DNA of 64,000 nucleotides from Pratylenchus scribneri (taxonomy: Eukaryota > Nematoda > Chromadorea > Rhabditida > Pratylenchidae). The DNA lies in the NCBI GenBank assembly GCA_030063045.1, contig JAQSEB010000134.1, positions 248,001 through 312,000 on the forward strand, read 5' to 3'. Shown here piece by piece: positions 10,482-22,119 of the stretch. The notes under the pieces are model-generated. The model searched no databases, was not told the origin of the DNA, and saw only the letters and a list, made by a program, of their open reading frames with translations. How positions within the stretch are numbered: position 1 is the first letter of the stretch; every line of letters begins with the position of its first letter. The position numbers and the translations under genes are program-made.

Positions 10482-13400
10482 TTAGGCGGATTCAAGTCGA
10501 GCATCCAAAATGTTGAAAAAGCGAAGTCGATCCATGGCCTTGATCATAATTACTGGAAAAAAAATTGGACAAAATTAGAATAAAATCAATAATTTTTTGT
10601 TAGGGGATAGGGCCATTCTTTTGGCCATATCCCGAGAAGGGAGCAACCAATTTAGGAAGGCATTATGCCATTTGAAAGTCCTAAATGTCCTCTAAAAATG
10701 GCTTTTCTGATTTGTTTTTGATATGTTAAAACAATTTGTAAAATAAGCGTCTATTCCTTCAACATACAAATTCGGGTTTATTCCACTCAAAGACATGTAA
10801 CTTTTTTAAAAGCCTGGATTTTACAAAATTTAAATTAGCCACTTTTTAGAGGACAGTTTAGGCTTTCAAATGGTATATCGCCTTCCCGGATTGGCAATTT
10901 CCTCGGTGAGTTATGGTCAAAAGAATGACTCTAATGAATTAAAATTGACCATTGGAATCGAGGCATTGCCGAATTTGAATGTTCGCCTCCTTGGCCACAT
11001 GCCGGAATGCACTTCCCAAAATGCTAAAAATCAAAATTATTAATTAATTTATTGGACTCAAATTTATTTTTTTGACCTTTTTCTGCTTGTGTCCGCCACC
11101 AATTCGGTCAATGGCATTAACTTAAATTTTTTAAATTTATTTTATTTTAAATTTTTTTATTTGAATTTACCCCAGTGATCAAATACCATCCAGCATTTTG
11201 TCCATCTTCCTCATCCTTCGGCATTGGAATGGCCAACACAAATGGTTTTATGCGCGAAGAGGTTTTAGCCTTGAAAAAAAAGTAAATAAAATTAATCCAA
11301 AAAATTTTTAAGGTCAAATTTGAATATTTTGGCCAATGGATATATTCATAAAAATACTATTCTTTAAGTGGAATTGAACCCGCGACCAAAAATTTTAAAA
11401 AACCATCCCATTACCAAGTGCGCTAAAATTAACACATAGTAGGGAATTTTATCCAAAGCAATTTTATATGTCAAATTAAATATTTTAAATAGAGGAAAAA
11501 GAAGTTGGGTGCTATTGCTATGGGATTTGGGATTATGGCTAATAAGGAGGAAGGATAGCGGCTAGATCTAGGATAGATTTAGGAAGGTTCAAGACTGATT
11601 TGTCTGCGTTTTATTGCCTTAAATTGTTCAATCTTCTATGTGCGGGGAAGAATTGGGATTAGGGTTTTATTTTTTATGCAAATAATTAATTTTTATATTC
11701 AATTTCAGTATATCATCCAATAAATTTTCAATAATTTTATATTTCATTAGTGTTTCTAAACTCAAATGACTTTTTAAAATTATTTCTTCATTGAATTTTC
11801 CCCATTTAATTAGGCCAAAAAACTCACTGAAATATTTTTATGGAATGCTTATTATAAAATAGCAACAAACGAAATAAATATTATATATGTATTTAGCTTT
11901 CAAAATGAATCAAAAATCGGAAAGATAAGGATAGAGGGCAGAAAATGGGAAAATGAGCAACCAAACCAATAAAAATCGAGTATGATGTTAGGATTGGGAA
12001 TGTATAAATTTGTGGTCATAGTAAGCTCATTCATTCACCATTAAAACACTAAATTTTCTTTTTCCCTAAACTTTTGAAAGAATGCCCATTTCACATGTAA
12101 TCATCTGGACTGATAGAAGTTATGGAAATGTAAGTCATTTTTCCATTTCCTTTTCGATTCAAATTTGCAGGACACCTATTTTTGTGGTGAAATTTCAGTG
12201 ATAGATGCGGAAATCCAATTTCAGGCAAAACCAGAATCGTTATTGTTTCAGTTTCACCCAGTTGCATTTTCCACCCGAATGCCTGCCTTTCAAGTATTAA
12301 ACCAATTCTCTAAAAATGGCTACTCCATTTTGGGTAAGTCAATTCAAAATCGAAATGTCTTTTCTAATAAAGGACATTTTATAGAAATGTCCTGTAGTGA
12401 TGGTCAAACCAATTGGGTGATGGGAAAGACAGTGTGAGAATATTGAAATTTGATGGAAAATGATCTGAATTGAAGGAAAATTGATTTTAATCATAAAATC
12501 ATTGCATTTTATTCGTGTTATGCTAATAAAAATTGATTTAAAGAATGGATTTTCATTTGGAAAATATTTTTATATATAGAATTAGCTTGAATTTTTGCGC
12601 TTGCTTCAGAGTTATTAAATCTGAATCTATTTCTATGATCATGAAATCAATTAATATCAAAGATTTTGACCTTTGGAAAGAAAAATGGAATTTGGAATTT
12701 AGTAAATAATTAAATTATAGACATGGATAAAATTAATTTTATGGAATCTAATTGCCCAGGTTTTATGGATTGAAATTGTTCTGAGATTAGTAAAATGCTC
12801 TTATCTTTAATAGAATAGATGGATAGACTCGGATTAGGAGGGTTATATTTTTTACGCAAATAATCGAATATGTTCATCCAAAAAATTTTTAATCATTTTT
12901 TATTCAAATTGTGATGGCATTTAATGCATTTAATGTTAATTTGCCCCTTTCCATTTTTTTGGCTGTTTTATTCTTTCCTTTTCTAATACATTTGGCCTAT
13001 TTTTTTTATTTAATCATGCATTTTTATACCATAACATATTCCAATCATTTGGCTTTTTTCAATACTTTCATCCCCATTTTAGCCATTTTCAACACCCAAT
13101 TTAATTTATTCACACCCTTTTTTGGGGCCCATTTAATTTTATAGCATCATCATCCATTTTTCTACCATAACATATTCCAATCATTTGGCTTTTTTCAATG
13201 CTTTCATCTCCATTTTAGCCATCTTTCAACACCCATTTTAATTTATTCACACCCCTTCCATTTTTGGGTCTATTTAATTTTATAGCCATATTCACCATTT
13301 TATGTCTCTTCCATCATTCGAAAATTCCCCAGCTTCATTCGATCGTCATTTTTTTAAAAACCGTAAATAATATTATTTTTCTGGACATTTTCCTTGAGAA

Positions 13401-16400
13401 TTTTCCAAAAAAAATGCCTGTTTCCCATGCCATGATCTGTGATACACGTAATAAATATGTAAGTAAAAATTTCTCATATTCCATTCGATTTAAAATTTTA
13501 GTTGTTTTTTTCTGCTGAAATTTCAGCGGAAGATGCGGCCACACAATTTCAGGCAAAACCAATTGGCGAAGGTTTTTTTTCCACCGAAATGCGTGCCATT
13601 GACGTGCTAGACCAATTCTCCAAAATGGGCTATTCCATTTTGGGTAAGTCATTTCTAAAGTGAAACGTTTTTTTTCTAATTTACTTTTTATAGGAATGAG
13701 CGGTGGTGACAATGTTACCAAATGGGTGATGGGAAAAACAGTGTGAAAATTGCTGAAATTTGATGGAAATGATTGATCAGAATTGAAGGATGGATAATAA
13801 TATGATTTTAATCAAAAAAGTATCGCATTTTATCCATGTTATTCTAATTAAAATTGTTAACCAATCTTCTTTGTAAAAATTTTTACAATAATTTTGGCAG
13901 AAAACCTGAGATTTTTGCGTTTGCTTTTTTTTCGATTTCTACGATGATTAAAATAATTCAAGTGGGAGCTGGGATTAGGTAAATGCTTATTAGGTGGTTA
14001 GGGATGAGGATGGATAAGAAGGATTTAAGGAGCCTAATTCGACCAGGTTTTTGGTCTTAAAAATTGTTTTTATTGCTGGGTAAATTAAATCACTTCCACT
14101 AATACGGTTAAAAAGGAGGAGAGGACGGATTTTGGTTGTTTTTTATGGACTCAAAATGCTTAGGAATTGAAAAATGTAAGCGAAAATGAACTCTACCTGA
14201 GAAGCATGGGCATGAAGCATGGAATGGGCAAAATGGAAGAGGAAATGTCGAGATGAAAAATAGCCAAGAATTGGGCACTTAAATTTAAGGAATATTTACC
14301 ATTTTATTAATCTATATTTAATTAGCCGTAAGATTTCTAACGGTTCAGAAGTTTAAATTCATCCGAAATCCATGAATTAATTGATATTGATAGAACTCGT
14401 CAAGATGGATCATTTGACTATGTTTTGGCTTAGGCTTATAACCAATTCTAAATTATTTTTAAACCATTAAACTAAAATGTGGTTTAAACCGTTTAAAACC
14501 CTTTAATTGTTGACCAAACCAAAACCAAATTATATACCATTCAATGCGTTTTGACCAGCTCTATCCAATTTTGAGTATATTTGGTTTGTGAATGTGTGGG
14601 ACAAATAATTAAACCATTATAATTATTTTTCGGATATTTTTTTACTCTTTTTTCGGCATTTGAATGTTTCTCTAATTCCCCACCTGTTCACTGATTGTGA
14701 GCAAAAAATATCGGGAACGCATCACCACATGTTTTTGCACAATTGACCGTTTGACCAGCTCATTCAGGTGGCGCAATGCCATTTTGTATTGTTCAATCAT
14801 TTGCCCCAGGGTTGCGTGCATATCGCGTCCACCGGTTTTGAAGAATTCCCGCAAAAGGCCATTGGCCAATTCAAATCGTCTGGCCAATTCGGTATTGGCG
14901 CATTCGGCGGTGCGAATTCCCTATAAAAATGAATAAATCTACCTTAGAATCCCTTAAATAAGTATTTGTCTACCTTAGAATCCCTTAAATAAGTATTTGT
15001 CTACCTTAGAATCCCTTAAATAAGTATTTGTCTACCTTAGAATCCCTTAAATAAGTATTTGTCTACCTTAGAATCCCTTAAATAAGTATTTGTCTACCTT
15101 AGAATCCCTTAAATAAGTATTTGTCTACCTTAGAATCCCTTAAATAAGTATTTGTCTACCTTAGAATCCCTTAAATAAGTATTTGTCTACCTTAGAATCC
15201 CTTAAATAAGTATTTGTCTACCTTAGAATCCCTTAAATAAGTATTTGTCTACCTTAGAATCCCTTAAATAAGTATTTGTCTACCTTAGAATCCCTTAAAT
15301 AAGTATTTGTCTACCTCCCTCTTACCAGATAGGCCAAAAAATTAAAAAATTTTGAGACAGCAAAAATCAAAGGGAAAAAGTTTTAGCAAAAGAAATTGAA
15401 AAATTAACTAAGAACTGGTTTCTTTGGTTTACAAAATACTCGAAACCCTAAAATAGTTTCTCCAAACGCAGAAAAACCTTTTTGCTATTTTATTCATCTA
15501 AAAAATTATTTGACCTTGGTAGGATTCGAACCGTCGACCCCAACTTCTTAAATGGCCTCTCTTCATCGATAGGCCAAAAAATCAAAAAATAAAATTCCAA
15601 ATAAACTAAAAAATTAACTTTTAAAAAAAACCGTTTTTTGGTTTACAAAATACTCGAAACCCCCAAAAAAATAATTTTGATATAGGAATTTTCTGCTATA
15701 ATACATAGTAAAATTTTTAAAAATTTAATTTTAATATTTTTTTACCTTTCTTGGTTGTCTATATTCCAGCTGGAGACTGATCACTCGGGCAAAATCCACT
15801 GCATTATAGCCGGCGGTATAGCCCAAATGTGTTTTGAATGAGGCAAAGCCGGTGTCCAAATGTTTCAGCAAAATTTCGAAAATTTCCTTTCGTCTCTCCT
15901 TTTTAATTGCCTCAAAATTTTGATTACATTCAGCCAATGTTAAGCTTAAAATAAATAAAAATAATTTAATTTTAATTTAATAAATAATAAAAATAAAATT
16001 TAATATATAGAAAATAAATTTAATTACATTAAAAAAATTTCCTCAAAAATTTACCCCAATTGTGCCAAAATTTCCTTGAATTTTTCCTCGCCCCGCTGTG
16101 ACCACATTTTACTTTGGCAAATGAACATTGACTCATTGGACATGCTCTCATACAGACTCCAATGCGAATAAAGGGGAAGGGTCAATCTTAAATAAATGAA
16201 TTAAATATTAATTTAACAATTTAAATAATTTTAAAAATATAATTTTAAAATTTTTACTCTCGATTGAAGCTAATCCGAAGCAAATTTCGTGTCTGTTCTG
16301 CCGAGACACCCGCCCTTGGACCAAATTTGCGAATGAATGGGCCCATCCTGTCGGTGCAAACCTTTCGTTTTATATTAATTTAATAATTAATTCAAATTTG

Positions 16401-19125
16401 TGTTCATTTATCTGGATTTTGGGCTCTGGGATTAACCAAAAATCCCAGTGGCCAAAATATCTACACTCAGAATCCCTACTTAAAAAAATGTAATGCTAAA
16501 TTCAAGGCTTTTGTTCAAAAAATTTCAAATTTTTAGGTGACCCATTTACCTCAGTGTATTTCTCCAGTGAGGCCAATTTATCCATTAGCTGACTGGAAAT
16601 GCCCACTGCCGTGCACCACATCATTTCTGCATTGGATTTACCCAGTTCATGGGCCAATTCAAGGAGAAAAACGGACACCTAAAATCAATGTTTAAATATT
16701 TAATAATTTGTGGTAATGGATTTTTCAGAATCTGGCCCATTCTTTTGGCCATATCTCAACGAGGTAATTATCAATACAGGAATCAGGAATGTGATATACC
16801 TTTTGAAAGCCAAAAGTGTCTTCTACAAAGTAAGCATTATAAATTTTATAAAATTCAGACTTATAAAAAAGTTACATATCATTGAGTGGAATAAACCCGA
16901 ATATTTTTTGTTGGAAGAAAAGCCGCTTATTTTACAAATTATTTTAACATTTCAAAAACAAATTATAAAGGCCATTTTTAGAGGACATTTAGGGCTTTCA
17001 AATGGCATATCGCCTTCCTGAATTGGTTACTTCCTTCTCAGGATATGGCCAAAAGAATGGCCTAGGCTCATTTTTTAAATAATTTTAATTGAAATAAATG
17101 GAAAAAAACTTACTGGTGCCGCATACCATGACTGGAAATTGAATCAAAAATTAAAAATATGCCAAAAAACATCCAAAAAAAACCTTCATATAATAATCCC
17201 AAAGCAATGTTCCTCGGGTCCTCTTCCATTGCGCTCGTTGCTGCCTTTTCAGTGCCCTTCGCCCAATAATATTTGCCAAATCTTCGCGTCGTCTCCATCG
17301 TTTTGGTCGTTTCCCCTTTGTTCCAGCGGAGGTTTTTCCTCTTGATTTTGGCCTCTTCCCATTGCCATTCGTTCCATCGCCATCATTTTCGTCCGCTTCC
17401 GAATCATCGACCACTTCTTCCTCTTCATTCTGATGGAAAAAAAATTCGGATTTTTAAACCGGTTTAACATTTTTGGTTCGAAACTAATTTATGAATTGAA
17501 ATTTCGGGTTTTTAAACCGGTTTAACATTTTTGGTTTAAACTCAATTTATGGCCAATTGAAATTTAATGTTTTTAAACCGGGTTAAGTGAAATTTTGGGT
17601 TTTTAAACCGGTTTAACATTTTTGGTTTGAACCTAATTTTTGGCCAGGTAAAATTTTGGGTTTTTAAACCGGTTTAGCATTTTTAGTTTGAACCCAATTC
17701 CTGGCCAATTGAAATTTTGGGTTCTTAAAACCGGTTTCATTTTTTTAGTTTAAACCTGAGTTATGGCCAATTGAGAAATTTTGGGTTTTAAACCGGTTTA
17801 AATTTTTGGCTTGAACTCAATTTATGGTCAATTGAAATTTTGGGGTTTTAAACCGGTTTAACATTTTTGGTTTGAACCCAATTTATGGCCAATTGAAATT
17901 TTGGGGTTTTTAACCGGTTTAACATTTTTGGTTTTTTAAACCGATTTAACATTTTGGTTTGAACACAATTTATGGCCAATTGAAATTTTGGGTTTTTAAA
18001 CCGGTTTAGCATTTTTAGTTTGAACCCAATTCATGGCCAATTGAAATTTTGGGTTTTAAATCGAACATTTTTGTTTGAACCTAAATTCCTTGTCCAATAT
18101 TACAAATCTCGTTACCTCTTCATCTTCCTGCATTGTCTCATCATCATCTTCATACTCATCTCCTTCTTCCTCATCTTCATCCGAAGATTCCTCCTCTTCC
18201 TTCTCATAAATTTGTTCAGCATCGGGAATTTGCCATTCATCATCCTCCAATTCCCCATTTCCAACAATCACTTTCACCGTGTCCGCACTGTACACATTGT
18301 CCAAGTGGATGGGTCTTTGCGATTCAATAAGCCAAATTGTGGTCTTAAAAATTGAATTAAAATTAATTTAAATTTAAAATTAAAAAAATAACATTTTCCT
18401 CTAAATCAATTTCGGCAACCGAATTTTGGCCAACACAATTTATGAGGATGATGTGCTTGACTTGCTTCCCATGGATTTGGATGGCCTCTTTCAATCGATC
18501 GAAGGAATCCACCGGAATCAGTGAATAGGTTACTTCATCACAGGAAAGAATGTGCTAAATAATTTAAACTATTTTATTCAAAATTAATGAATGTGAGGTA
18601 GCCAACTTGGTGCGAATGTTCATAACTCATCAAGGAGTGAACCAATTTTGTTGATTTTGGTATCAAATTAAAGAGCAGACTTTTGTCTATCCAATAAAAT
18701 TAATTTTATTTAAATTGGTTCAGAAATGATGAAGTTATGGCCAAAAAACCACCGAAAATTTCGCTAACCCATAATAAAGGTAATTTTAAATGGTTTTTTG
18801 GCCATAACTTCAATAATTCTGAACCAATTTAAATAAAATTAATTTCAATGCATAGCCAAAAGTCTGCTCTATAATTTGATAACAAAAATATTAAATTTGG
18901 TTCAGTTGTTTATGTGTTATTTTAAACGGTTTCAAGTTGACCCTTCCTTGATATAAATTTTACCGTTAATATTGCCGTGGCACACAGCGCATCAACATCG
19001 GTGTTCACAATGACGAGAACATGCTAAATTATTCAATAAATTATATTTAACAATTTATGTTCATCAACAACCTGTTTTTTAATCTCCTCGTAAAATTGTC
19101 GTCGAAAGTCATTTTGAATTAGCAT
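10482..19125 (-). CDS. CDC45: CDC45, replication initiation factor of the CMG helicase
   Basis: CDC45 joins MCM2-7 and GINS to form the replicative helicase. Sixteen exons on the minus strand: 19072-19125, 18964-19023, 18393-18554, 18116-18343, 17184-17429, 17114-17131, 16550-16678, 16258-16361, 16055-16186, 15746-15944, 14684-14920, 14197-14277, 11171-11269, 11077-11120, 10950-11023 and 10482-10552. The sum is 1938 bases, 645 residues; human has 566. Landmarks: NDFRRQFYEEI start, the DHH-like TDVDALCA motif, the D/E-rich insert at about residues 120-200, RRALKRQQRAQWKRTRGTLL, LYSHWSLYESM, and the C-terminal RKSILGSAFRHVAKEA. The extra length is mostly acidic and basic low-complexity sequence in exons 4-5. 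The 2.9 kb intron 11270-14196 holds two opposite-strand genes. A cttcacag-like site (gtttcacag) 26 bases before the ATG could be a cis or trans acceptor. Confidence 0.95.
10611..10930. repeat. Palindromic family B, copy (CDC45 intron)
   Basis: CATATCCCGAGAAGGGAGCA to GTGAGTTATGGTCAAAAGAA, between the last two CDC45 exons. Confidence 0.9.
11362..11430 (-). pseudogene. tRNA-like relic
   Basis: On the minus strand an A-box-like TAGCGCACTTGG is followed by a B-box-like GGGTTCAATTCC at tRNA spacing, but the acceptor stem does not close well. A degenerate tRNA or the head of a tRNA-derived SINE, in a CDC45 intron. Confidence 0.5.
12082..12437 (+). CDS. GTP cyclohydrolase I feedback regulatory protein-like, copy 1 (nested)
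   Basis: GFRP binds GTP cyclohydrolase I and mediates its inhibition by tetrahydrobiopterin and activation by phenylalanine. Exons 12082-12129, 12171-12333 and 12385-12437 code for 87 residues, against 84 in human GFRP. The start MPISHVIIWTD and the end, NGYSILG then GQTNWVMGKTV, follow the family pattern of a C-terminal glycine-rich strand ending in WV. All three exon phases agree. The gene sits wholly inside a CDC45 intron, on the opposite strand, with a second copy 976 bases downstream. AATAAA lies at 12525-12530. Family assignment rests on remembered similarity and is moderately sure; that it is a gene is supported by the conserved second copy. Confidence 0.72.
12900..13330 (+). repeat. 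Direct repeat between the two GFRP-like genes
   Basis: A T-rich block beginning CATAACATATTCCAATCATT occurs at about 13030-13120 and again at about 13166-13257, in the same orientation and about 137 bases apart. Both copies run through an AATTTAATTTATTCACACC-like stretch. No coding evidence; it probably marks the promoter or intergenic part of the gene duplication. Confidence 0.7.
13414..13746 (+). CDS. GFRP-like protein, copy 2 (nested)
   Basis: Paralogue of the gene at 12082-12437 with the same three-exon structure and phases: 13414-13458, 13502-13643 and 13694-13746, 79 residues. Shared blocks include QFQAKP, QFSK.GYSILG and the identical C-terminus WVMGKTV. Copy 2 lacks eight residues in the middle relative to copy 1 and differs at many third positions and residues, so the duplication is not recent. 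The closing block keeps the glycine-rich MSGGDN of the family, whereas copy 1 has MSCSDG. Lies in the same CDC45 intron on the opposite strand. Confidence 0.72.
14380..14640. repeat. Family C copy (CDC45 intron)
   Basis: GTTTAAACCGTTTAAAACCC core and TGGTTTGTGAATGTGTGGGA end. Confidence 0.85.
14938..15316. repeat. 31-base tandem array, about 12 copies, in CDC45 intron
   Basis: Unit TACCTTAGAATCCCTTAAAT followed by AAGTATTTGTC, repeated about 12 times with essentially no differences. There are no spacers. The near-identity implies recent expansion or ongoing homogenisation. It lies between CDC45 exons 10 and 11. Confidence 0.97.
15320..15670. repeat. Duplicated tRNA-related repeat in CDC45 intron
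   Basis: A segment starting GATAGGCCAAAAAAT and ending near GGTTTACAAAATACTCGAAA occurs twice, at about 15330-15440 and 15570-15660. Between them, on the minus strand at 15515-15580, is a B-box-like GGTTCGAATCC. Consistent with a partly duplicated tRNA-derived SINE. Confidence 0.55.
16730..17065. repeat. Palindromic family B, copy (CDC45 intron)
   Basis: CATATCTCAACGAGGTAATT to CTCAGGATATGGCCAAAAGA, between CDC45 exons 6 and 7. Confidence 0.9.
17455..18085. repeat. Tandem array of TTTAAACCGGTTTAACATTT units
   Basis: About nine imperfect copies of a ~75-base unit containing TTTTTAAACCGGTTTAAC, TTTTGGTTTGAAC and TTTATGGCCAATTGAAATTT. It fills the CDC45 intron between exons 4 and 5 (17430-18115). 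Related blocks occur at 21650-21850, 34530-34625, 43540-43800 and 58430-58650. Confidence 0.9.
18615..18945. repeat. Palindromic family A, copy 4 (CDC45 intron)
   Basis: Arms TTAAAGAGCAGACTTTTGTC and GCCAAAAGTCTGCTCTATAA around GGTTCAGAAATGATGAAGTT and its mirror. Between CDC45 exons 2 and 3. Confidence 0.9.
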
Positions 19126-19693
19126 TTTACAAGAATTTTTGATTTTTTCTGTGAAACGTAAAGTAATTTATTCCGAGTTCTTTGATTTTTCATTGGAATT
19201 TTATAAAGCGTCAGCTGTTATGATGGTCCCTGGCTTGGAGGGCTAATAAATTTCTTGGGTCCAACATTATTTGGGGGGCGGAGGGTGAACAGGCGCGCTT
19301 CCTTGTCCGAAACTCCAATCCATCGATTTGGTTAAATTTTAAACTGAATGAATGGGCGGAGGGTATTTTCATTCTTCCAGTTAGCCTATGTGGTCATTTC
19401 ATTAAAACCCAAAATCCTCGAATAAGTCCCAAAATACTCTCCAATTCCTCCTAAAACTTGGAATAAAAATTCAATTCCATCCCAGCTGCCTCTAATGGTT
19501 GTAGATGTTTGAATTTTGTTTGGTTCATCACAACCTCCCAGAGTTAGCTAGATGGTTTTGTATTAATTCGATCAACACTATTACACCCGATTCTAATTTG
19601 GCATGTTCTATTTATCGTACAACCTCAATCTATGGCCCAATTGATTCGGTAGGGTCGGTTTTGTTCAGCAAATTTCAATTTCAAATACGTGGG
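19126..19693. other. Upstream region of CDC45
   Basis: Between the CDC45 start and the foldback element. I see no supported coding region; the short open frame at 19505-19699 has no recognisable features and runs into the element. Likely holds the CDC45 promoter. Confidence 0.6.
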
Positions 19694-21633
19694 GCTTAAT
19701 TGCCTGTCTAAATGGGCTGAATTTTGAGTCTAATTTTTCTCCTGTCTAAAGGGGCTGAATTTTGAGTCTAATTTTTCTCCTGTCTAAAGGGGCTGAATTT
19801 TGAGTCTAATTTGGCGGGAATTTGAATTTTTCCAATTAATTCCTCTTTTCACTTCTCTCTTTTCAAAGCAAATATGTAAGAACGACTTTTATCTAATAAA
19901 TTCGAATAATTCATATTATTTAGCCCAAATGATTAAATAAAATTTATTAAAATAAAATAATTGGCAAAAATCAATGAAAAAATAAAGAAAAAATAACAAA
20001 ATAATTGGCAAATATGAATGGAAAATTTAAACAAAAAATAATTTCATCTATCATTTGATATTAATTTCCTCGTTGCTTTGGTGCCTTTGGCGGACATCTT
20101 CTCTCGGTCTTTCCCTCTTTTGCACACCTTTAAACCTCAGTCGATTCTTTAACTCCCGGAGGAAATTGAAGAATTCCTTCATTGATCATGGCCATAACTG
20201 CTTTTTCAACGATTCCAGCCTAGTTAGTTCAGCCAGCGATGCAGATCAATTCCCTTGGATCGAGCTGACCAAGCAAAAACTTGTTCCTTCTGAACAAACC
20301 TCTAATGATATCGACATTCTGTTGCGGCGTTTGACTGCCAGTTGCCAGCCTAATCGATGTTGAATTTGGTGAAAACATCAGTGGAGGCGGGGAGGTGATA
20401 TGTGTGCTGAAAACTGTCTCGTTGTTGGTGGTTGTTGTAGAATCACGAGAATGTAAGTCTGCCGGCATTGTTACCATACCAAATTCCCATTAGAGGACGT
20501 TCCGCCATTAAATGCATCCCCACTTGAGCGTTTCAGTGATGAGCCACCGCGAGTCATCAACATCCTATTGCTTTGAACAGCGGCACCGAACGCACTCATT
20601 GGTTGGATAATGCCAATTATTGGTTGATTTGGTGGTGCACCATCGACAGCAGTAGCAGTGGATGCTGCTTGTTGCCGAAGTTGTTCCGCATGTTGTTTTG
20701 GTAGGCAGCATTGGCGGATTGTTGCTGATGGGCGGTCAAATAAGCAGCCAATCCTTGAATTTATTTTAAAAAATTTTAATACTTTCCTTATTTAATTTTA
20801 TTTAATATTATTACTATTCTTAAATTTAAAATATGATTTCTGGGGCTTTTATGCAGTTTAAGTCCGCAATTTGCAAAAATAAATAAAATGGAGACATTTA
20901 TTGTTAGTCTTTTAAATCTTATACGCTATACCCAATAGCCTCAATCTGAGCCTTAAATTTAATGCAGTAAAATTTAAGATCCCATCTTCACTTTGCAAAA
21001 TTGGGATTTAAACTCTATATAATTTTGATTGGATGATTTTATTATAATAATAAAAATTGCAAAACCTTGAGGAATTTGCCCTTGATAATGTTCAAAGGCA
21101 CCATGTTCTGCAATTTGTCGAGCACCCTCCTTTTGATCACTTTTACTTTTTGACCTTGCCATCGTTAACGCTTCTGCCGTATTGCTTTATTTTCTTAATT
21201 TTAATTATATTTTAATTAATTTAATTCAATTCAAACCTCGAATAAAACAGCGTTGTTTGGCTCGTCGAAAATTGTCTCATCTAGTCGCGGTTCTTCAAAG
21301 CTAGATGAATTATATTGTGTTGAATTATTTGGTAAATAATCATGCTCATTAAATGAACTCATCTATAATTTATATTTAAATTAATTATAGATATTATTAT
21401 AGATAAAATATTTTATTAGAAATATCTAGATTGGATCAAAGACGATCATGGATATTTGCTTTGAAAAGAGAGAAGTGAGAAGAGGAATTAATTGGAAAAA
21501 TTCAAATTCCCGCCAAATTAGACTCAAAATTCAGCCCCTTTAGACAGGAGAAAAATTAGACTCAAAATTCAGCCCCTTTAGACAGGAGAAAAATTAGACT
21601 CAAAATTCAGCCCATTTAGACAGGCAATTAAGC
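19694..21633. mobile_element. Foldback/TIR element with internal decayed gene
   Basis: Inverted ends of about 180 bases: 19694-19874 and 21452-21633, beginning GCTTAATTGCCTGTCTAAAT and its reverse complement. Each end carries internal direct repeats of the sequence CTGTCTAAAGGGGCTGAATT (three partial units). The interior (1.58 kb) carries a broken, intron-containing gene on the minus strand and no recognisable transposase, so this looks like a non-autonomous element that carries a captured gene fragment. Confidence 0.85.
20065..21362 (-). pseudogene. Decayed gene inside the foldback element
   Basis: Readable blocks on the minus strand: an ATG-led acidic block at 21362-21237 (MSSFNEHDYLPNN...), a block around 21159-21045 (MARSKSKSDQKEGARQ...), a Gln-rich block at 20755-20690, and a Pro/Gly/Ser-rich block to 20480. 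A Thr/Ser-rich block covers 20480-20235 and a basic block with KEFFNFLRELKNRLRF lies near 20190-20060. Moving between blocks needs at least two frameshifts (near 20690 and near 20240) and meets an in-frame stop near 20190. The first exon joins no later exon in phase. I do not recognise the family. It may be a captured host gene or a degraded element gene. Confidence 0.55.
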
Positions 21634-22119
21634 TTTTCCGATTTCAAATAGGTTTAATGATTTTTAAACCTAAAAGTTTTGGCCAACTGGATTTGTGGGT
21701 TTTTAAACCGGTTTAACTTTTTTGATTTGAACCTAAATTATGGCCAAGTGAAATTTTGGGTTTTTAAACCCAGTTTAAAATTTTTGATTTAAACCTAATT
21801 TATGGCCAATTGTAATTTCGGGTTTTTAAACCGGTTTAACATTTTCAAAATTGAACAAATATGGGCTACTGCACTATACTATTTTTGGTCAATGTTTTAA
21901 AATGAGATCGGAAATAAATAAAACAAAAATAAATTAATTTAATGTTTTACAACATTTTTTTTCATAATTGTTTATAATAAATTTTGGAAAATCAATGTTT
22001 TTATACACCAATCGAAATCAAATTAATTTTAATAAAAAGTCGAAATCAAAATAATTTTATAAAAAGAATAAGAAAAATTGGAATTAAATTAAACAATTAT
22101 TACAAATAAAATAAAATAA
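21634..22119. other. Intergenic repeat-rich stretch
   Basis: Contains three units of the TTTAAACCGGTTTAACATTT repeat at about 21650-21850, then AT-rich sequence without supported coding potential. Confidence 0.7.

Noticed and set aside
13335..13721. 128-codon frame on the minus strand
   Set aside because: Antisense shadow over the second GFRP-like gene, whose spliced frame is conserved with copy 1.
14938..15316. CRISPR-like regular direct repeats
   Set aside because: Units are contiguous with no spacers, in a eukaryotic intron; a minisatellite.
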